A DNA stretch of 64,000 nucleotides from JAJRVM01 sp963700515 (GTDB lineage Bacteria > Planctomycetota > Planctomycetia > Pirellulales > Pirellulaceae), in assembly GCA_963700515.1 (NCBI GenBank), contig CAVOXY010000025.1, forward strand, positions 1 to 64,000. The letters are read 5' to 3'. The translations under genes and the position numbers were made by a program. The notes beneath the pieces were generated by a model. The model made no database searches and had not been told where the DNA came from. It saw only the letters and a list, made by a program, of their open reading frames with translations. Each line of letters starts with the position of its first letter. Position 1 is the stretch's first letter. Of this stretch, positions 58,867 to 64,000 are shown in pieces.

Positions 58867-58983
58867 GCCGCCTGGAAAAAATCTTTCAAAATCGCCATAG
58901 CATTTGGCCTCAGATCTCGCATTGATCTATAGGGGGTAGTCTTGGCACACGGCAAGCGAGGAAAACGGCAAGCGAGGACAACC

Positions 58984-61861
58984 ATGAGCAGCGGTCAGCT
59001 CGACGAGAAGGCCATCTTCGACGTGCGCGGAAGATCGAGACCGAGGAAGCTCGACTGCAGTACCTGAAACAGGTCTGCGGAAATGACGCCGGTTTGCACG
59101 AACGTGTGGTGGCCTTGGCACGCATTCACGACCAGCAGCGAAGTTTTCTGGAGAGGCCATTGGCAGATGTAGCTGCCACCATCGATCCGTCGGGCAAAGA
59201 ACAAATCGGCTCGTATATCGGACCGTACAAGCTGATGGAGCAAATCGGCGAAGGGGGCATGGGCCTGGTCTACTTGGCTCGGCAGAAGGAACCGGTCAAG
59301 CGGAACGTCGCGCTTGAAGGTCATCAAGCCGGGCATGGATTCCAAGCAAGTGATTGCCCGTTTCGAGGCGGAGCGACAGGCCTTGGCGTTGATGGACCAC
59401 CCCAGTATCGCCCGCGTGTTGGACGGGGGCACGACCGTCTCGGGACTCCCCTTTTTCGTGATGGATCTGGTGCGCGGTGTCCGGATCACCGACTACTGCG
59501 ACGAGCAACGTGTTCCCACCCGTCAGCGGTTAGCAGTTGTTCGTCCAGGTCTGCGAAGCGGTGCAACACGCTCACCAAAGGGGATTATCCATCGTGACAT
59601 CAAACCGACTAACGTGCTGATCACTCTGCACGACGGCGTCCGGTACCCAAGGTCATTGACTTCGGTATCGCCAAGGCCACGCATCAGCAATTGACCGAAG
59701 AAAGCCTCGTCACCGGATTCGCTCAGTTGGTCGGTACACCACTCTACATGAGCCCGGAACAGGCGGAGATGAGTGGTTTGGACATCGACACCCGCTCCGA
59801 CGTCTACTCGCTGGGGATACTGCTGTACGAGTTGCTGACCGGCATGACACCACTGGATCGCGAGCGGCTGAGCGAGGCCTCGTTAGACGAAATGCGGCAG
59901 ATCATTCGCGAAGAAGAGCCGCCGCGGCCCAGTACACGGATCAGCACGCTCGAGGCGGTGGCAAGCAGCACGATCTCGCAGCACCGTGGCGTTGACACGC
60001 GCCATCTGAGCAGCCTGCTGCGTGGCGAATTGGACTGGATCGTGATGAAGGCGCTGGAGAAGGACCGCACGCGACGCTACGAATCCGCCAGTGACTTCGG
60101 CAAGGACATTGAGCGATATCTGCACGACCAGCCGGTGGAGGCTTGCCCGCCTTCCGTCCTGTATCGAGTGCGGAAGTATGCCCGGCGGCACACCGGGCTA
60201 CTCGCCACCGGCGCCCTGCTTGCCTCGACCCTGCTACTGGCTACCGGCGTCAGTGCCTTCTACGCGATTCAAGCCGACGGCCAACGGCAGGTCGCGGAGA
60301 AGAACTTCCAACGTGCCCGCACTGCGGTGGATGAGTATCTCACGCGGGTAAGTGAAGAGGAACTGCTCAATAGTCCTGGTTTGCAGCCACTGCGAAAAGA
60401 TCTGCTGGAACTCGCGCTGAAGTACTACCAGGAATTTGTCGCCCAGCGCCGTGACGATGCAACACTTCAAGCTGCCCTGGGAGCCGCCCATTTCCGCGTC
60501 GGGCAAATTATATCTCAGATCGGGTCCAAGACCGAAGCCCTCACCGCACACCGAATGGCCTTGGAGATTCGCGAACGGCTCGTGGCACAAGACCCTGAAG
60601 AGATGAGTCACTGGATCGGGTTGTGCAGAGCTACCGGGCGATAGGTGACTTGCAGCGGTCCATTGAGGGCTCAACTACAGCCAGGAAATCATACGATCAG
60701 GGTATCGCGATTGTGCAGAAAGTCGTGGCGGATCATCCCGACAATGGGGACCTGCAAGCTGAGTTGGCGAGGTTGTACAACAACTTGGCCATTGTACAGA
60801 AAATGCTCGGAGAATCTGAAGAGGCGTTGGCGTCGCAACTCAAAGCCACTGAGATTTGGCAGCACATCGCGTCCGCTGACGCGCCAGCTCCAGCCATGTC
60901 TCAGGGCTAGCTGCCTCCTACCGCAATCTGGGCCGGTATCGATGGGACACGAAGGACCTGCCAGAGGCCCTCGCGGACTGTCACAAGGCAATTGAACTCG
61001 AAAAACAGCTCGTGGCTGAGAGTCCAACAGTACTGAGATATCAACACAATCTGGCGGCCTCGTACTACGCCTTCGCCGACCTGAAACAGATCGCGGGCCA
61101 ACTCGATGAAGCGACGGCAATTACGAGAAGTCCACTGAGATCGGGCAGCGGCTGGTGGCCGAGAATCCGGAAGTACTCGAATACCGGACTTGCTGGCTGC
61201 CGCGTACAACAATTTTGCCGCACTGTTGAGTGCCCAAGGCGATTTCGAAAAGGCAATCGAGTATGCCCAAAAGATCATAGATCTCCAGGAACAGCTTGTG
61301 GCGGGGAATCCGGCCGATCGAGAGTTCCGCTTGAGTTTTACGCTCTACACCAGAAACCAGGGAATCGCCTTCAATAAACTCGCGTGGCAGATGGCGACTT
61401 GTCCGGATCCCAACGAGCGGAAACCCGACCAGGCAGTCGAGCTGGCGAAGCAGGCTGTGCAGTTGTGCTCGAACAACGTCTATTGCTGGAACACACTCGG
61501 CACGGCCCAGTACCGCGCGGGGCACTGGAAGGAGTCGGCAGAAGCTTTCGAAGAAGTGCGCCGGCTGGGGAAAACGCCGACGTTCATCCTGGCCATGGCG
61601 CAGTGGCAATTGGGCGAGAAGGAGACCGCGCACCGCAGCTTTCAGGAGACGCTGTTGGAAGTCAACACGAACTTTCCGGACGACCAACAGCTTCGCAGCA
61701 TGCAAGCCGAGGCGGAGAAGTTAATGGGAATCACAGAAGAACCGGACCAGAAGAAGGAAGCCACACCGGCCGCACCCGATAAGAAGGCGGCCGACAGCGA
61801 AGTTGTCCCGAGTGAATCAGCAGCGGAAGAGCGCAAGGGAGAAGAGAAAGAGCGTAGCTGA
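58984..61861 (+). CDS. Ser/Thr protein kinase with TPR-like C-domain, heavily frameshifted
   Basis: ATG 58984 starts MSSGQLDEKAIFDV. Kinase blocks in order: IGEGGMGLVYLARQ, VIKPGMDSKQVIARFEAERQ, IIHRDIKPTNVLITLHDG, then DFGIAK and GTPLYMSPEQAEMSGLDIDT. A membrane helix near 60210-60260 (LLATGALLASTLLLATGVSA) divides it from helical repeats typical of TPR sensors (LALKYYQEFVAQRRDDATLQ, LQAELARLYNNLAIVQKMLG, YNNFAALLSAQGDFEKAIEY, YCWNTLGTAQYRAGHWKES). At least eight frame changes are needed (about 59025, 59312, 59540, 59578, 59640, 60625, 60905, 61125-61185). It may be decayed. The stop TGA is inside a GTAGCTGA repeat. Confidence 0.75.
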
Positions 61862-61929
61862 AGCCGCCAGGCTTCAGAGAAAGCAAAGTTCACTCGACCA
61901 TTCAGCTGAGCCCTGGCGGGCCTGGCTAC
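61854..61929. repeat. paired inverted GTAG hairpin units (BIME-like)
   Basis: A forward unit GTAGCTGAAGCCGCCAGGCT (hairpin CTGAAGCC/GGCTTCAG, 61854-61877) and a reverse, less regular unit CAGCTGAGCCCTGGCGGGCC ending CTAC (about 61903-61929), separated by 25 bp. Confidence 0.8.
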
Positions 61930-62256
61930 GAAGGGAAAGAAAGAGCGGCCAGTGAGGCTCCAGGCACCAACCAAGTCCCGCACTGGCCCGGCATCTCCCA
62001 CGGCGCTGTTGTGCGCGCCATGCGGGTGATGGCGATTTCCATCATACCGCCAACGCGGAACACAGAACCATCGGGGGACTCGGCCATGTCAGCCAGTTCG
62101 CCCAATACGCAGGAGGAACAGCGGCCCGGAGGGCCGAAGGTATGCAGCCTGAATAAGCGGGATAGCACGCGATGGTTTATCTCTCTTCTTCCCTCCCGGT
62201 GACCAATCCGGGTTAAGATATTGTTCGACGAATTAACCGCACCAGGAGACTGAGAC
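61930..62256. other. gene-free stretch before the PEP-CTERM gene
   Basis: About 330 bp. Both strands give open frames, but none shows coding character or a family motif. AGGAGA at ~62242 serves the next start. Confidence 0.45.
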
Positions 62257-62955
62257 ATGAAGCGAACATTGACACCGAGATTGGCAATTGTCGCGTTGGC
62301 GGTCCTAGTGCTGACGTCTGGTCAGTCACGCGCGGATCTTATCTACAAGTACTCGGGCGTCCTTCCCACCGACGTGACGATCACCGGGGACATGATTGGC
62401 CAAGTTGCTGCAGGGGAAAGCTGGGTAGCTCTAGTGACGGTGGATTCCTCGATTGAAGACCTTACACCAAATAAACCAACACTTGGCTACTACCCATCTG
62501 CCGGTTTGAACGTGCGGCTCCGTTTTTCCGGAGGGTATGAAGCGTATATCGATGGACCAGGACAGAGAGTAGGTTCCTCCGGGAACCCCAACATTGGTGT
62601 TGGCGACAATTTCCAGACCGGCGAGGATCCACCGGATGGTTATTGGGATGGGGTTGTGGCGGTTGTCGTGGATCGTTTCCAAACATCGGAGTATGTAAGT
62701 CTTGTGGTACAAACAATCGACACATCTACTCTTTCATCAGTCGCATTGCCACTCCACCCCACCACATTCGTGCAGCATCGCGTACTTGACGTGAATGTCT
62801 TATCGTACGTGAGTCCGGGAGAGGGTGTTGTTTGGTACCTCTCGCCGAATGACGGTCTTTTCGAAGTCGTCCCCGAACCCTCCACCGTCGCCATGTGGTA
62901 TCTCTTCGCCTTGATCGGTGGCATCGTTGCTTGGCGACGACATAAGCGGGCCTAG
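62257..62955 (+). CDS. PEP-CTERM sorting-signal protein
   Basis: Secreted protein processed by an exosortase system. ATG 62257, signal peptide (LAIVALAVLVLTSGQSRA). The mature domain has beta-strand character (LIYKYSGVLPTDVTITGDMI, VALVTVDSSIEDLTP, YEAYIDGPGQRVG). The C-terminus is VPEPSTVAMWYLFALIGGIV followed by AWRRHKRA, i.e. the PEP motif, membrane helix and basic tail. 232 residues. No exosortase gene in the window. A hairpin with T-tract follows. Confidence 0.9.
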   Translation: MKRTLTPRLAIVALAVLVLTSGQSRADLIYKYSGVLPTDVTITGDMIGQVAAGESWVALVTVDSSIEDLTPNKPTLGYYPSAGLNVRLRFSGGYEAYIDGPGQRVGSSGNPNIGVGDNFQTGEDPPDGYWDGVVAVVVDRFQTSEYVSLVVQTIDTSTLSSVALPLHPTTFVQHRVLDVNVLSYVSPGEGVVWYLSPNDGLFEVVPEPSTVAMWYLFALIGGIVAWRRHKRA

Positions 62956-62984
62956 TTGCCCAACTCAACATGAAACATCGAGGA

Positions 62985-63014
62985 CCGGTGAGCGAGCGCT
63001 CCCCGGCCTTTCTT
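62985..63014 (+). terminator. intrinsic terminator after the PEP-CTERM gene
   Basis: Stem CCGGTGAGC / GCTCCCCGG (one mismatch) with loop GAGC, followed by CCTTTCTTCC, 30 bp after the stop. The rest of 62956-63260 shows nothing recognisable. Confidence 0.65.
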
Positions 63015-63260
63015 CCTTCGCCGAGTGGGTCGCATATTCCGCCTTGACGAATCAACAACGAGGTCTGTCTACAATGAGAGCGGCTAGAGTGTCGACGATC
63101 TCGGGTCGGAGAATGGGGGTGGTACATTCCTGGCCGCAAGTGGGGCGGGCTGGGCGAGGCTTCGGCGAGCATTGCTGTCCAGTTACATTGCGACACAACC
63201 GTGTCACGACATCCAGCACTCAGCCACGGACAGGCCGGCCAACCGTGGAGATAACGGTGG

Positions 63261-64000
63261 TTACTTAATGCCAAGTTCTTTCAGCTTTTCATCCGGCACG
63301 ACACCGTCCACCCAGCCACGCTCCGCGTAGTACTCCTCGAGCATCTGGGCGAGTTCACAAATATGTCCCTCGGAGCACGGGGCGGTGGAGGGTTCGTTAA
63401 GAAATCGCTGAGGCAGCGTATCGCTGCCTTCACGCAGCCCTGCCTCGTTATTGTAGCGTCGCTCGAGGTTGTATATTCGCTCGCCAGACACCATGACGTC
63501 CTCGGCGGTAAAGGCCTGACCGGTGAAGGCCGCGTATTGCGCCGCATAGTCGTCGGCCGTTTCGGCGAAGGCGGAGAACTTGCAGATGTCGAGGCTGTCG
63601 GAAAAGGCCATGATGTCTTGGAGCAGCTTGGTCAGTGCGCCCTTCCCCTGCCAATCCAAGGGTTCGCTCTTGCCACCCACTCCGAGGACTTCACTGCCGG
63701 GCGTGTAGGCACGCAAGTGACATGCGCCGCGATTCGAGGTGGCATAGGCGACGCCCATGCCTTTGAGACCACGCGGATCATAGGCCGGGATGGCCATGCC
63801 TTTGACCGTCATGGCGACTTCGGGAGCCCCGAAATGCTGTGCGATGCGGGCCGTTCCTTCCGCGAGGATATCACCAATGCCCCTCGCGCCGGGCCATGCG
63901 GTCGACCATGGCCACCATGGCCCGAGCGTCTCCCCAGGCGAGGCCTTCCTCTGCCGGTATCAGGCCGCGCTCGGTCAATTCCATGGTGCAGGCGAGGCAT
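63261..64000 (-). CDS. tungsten/molybdopterin aldehyde:ferredoxin oxidoreductase, C-terminal part (cut by window end), one frameshift
   Basis: Oxidises aldehydes to acids with ferredoxin, using a tungsto- or molybdopterin and a 4Fe-4S cluster. Seen from the right edge: MELTERGLIPAEEGLAWGDA, then MVAMVDRMARRE; a frame change near 63885; then GIGDILAEGTARIAQHFG and VKGMAIPAYDPRGLKGMGVA. Further on, SNRGACHLRAY and FSDSLDICKFSAFA, whose Cys is the usual fourth cluster ligand, match AOR domain 3. Stop TAA at 63263-63261. The N-terminal pterin-binding domain and first Cys ligands lie outside. An AOR points to anaerobic or micro-oxic aldehyde metabolism. Confidence 0.8.

Noticed and set aside
61926..62258. 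Minus-strand frame resembling a prepilin-type C-terminus
   Set aside because: No diagnostic motif, no start signal, and it overlaps the promoter region of the PEP-CTERM gene.

Overview
The window looks like a chromosome segment of a GC-rich planctomycete, probably Pirellulales-like. This rests on lineage-typical families seen together: a BBP7-type beta-barrel protein, a PEP-CTERM protein, a DUF6807/PmoA-like protein beside ThuA, a Cys-type sulfatase, an ECF sigma factor paired with a Ser/Thr kinase, HTTM and PilZ proteins, and many family-restricted secreted proteins. Species identity is inference; there is no rRNA in the window.

Layout, left to right. 0.5-4.6 kb: a minus-strand exopolysaccharide export/chain-length module (Wzz-like, ExeA-like AAA ATPase, CpsD-like protein with a degenerate P-loop). 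5-9.5 kb: trpF, ahcY, a long GTAG-type repeat array, and a DUF1015 gene. 9.5-12.3 kb: a chromosome-partition locus with seven canonical parS palindromes on a 37-bp spacing around a repeat block, then overlapping parA-parB. 12.4-20 kb: tRNA-Pro(TGG), a PIN-like gene, a MetE-like methyltransferase, a sulfatase, a chimeric sigma-factor remnant, an outer-membrane channel-like protein and a double PilZ protein. 20.6-26.4 kb: a membrane Ser/Thr kinase and a tight secreted-protein/ThuA/DUF6807 operon. 26.4-34.8 kb: a convergent repeat array, a lipoprotein, type-4 UDG, der, a BBP7 protein and a Gfo/Idh/MocA oxidoreductase. 35-44.6 kb: small secreted proteins, an HTTM protein, PolX and a TGS GTPase. 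44.9-47.6 kb: a three-gene unit (ATPase plus two arrestin-like proteins) and a stand-alone RNA polymerase alpha C-terminal domain. 48-57.5 kb: pcrA/uvrD-type helicase, an old-yellow-enzyme relative, mfd, a SurA-like foldase and a CYTH protein. 58-64 kb: an ECF sigma/Ser-Thr kinase-TPR pair, a PEP-CTERM protein, and the C-terminal part of an aldehyde:ferredoxin oxidoreductase cut by the window end.

Two properties dominate. First, about 20 genes, including normally essential ones (ahcY, der, pcrA), are interrupted by one or more single-base frameshifts although the protein reads on convincingly in another frame. I give merged gene coordinates and treat most breaks as probable sequence errors; some may be genuine decay. 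Second, intergenic space is filled with short hairpin repeats beginning GTAGC. They are oriented by the gene they follow, and in four cases they supply the gene's stop codon.

DNA maintenance is well represented (ParABS, UDG, PolX, PcrA-like helicase, Mfd). The least understood candidate system is the ATPase/arrestin-like operon at 44.9-47.0 kb.
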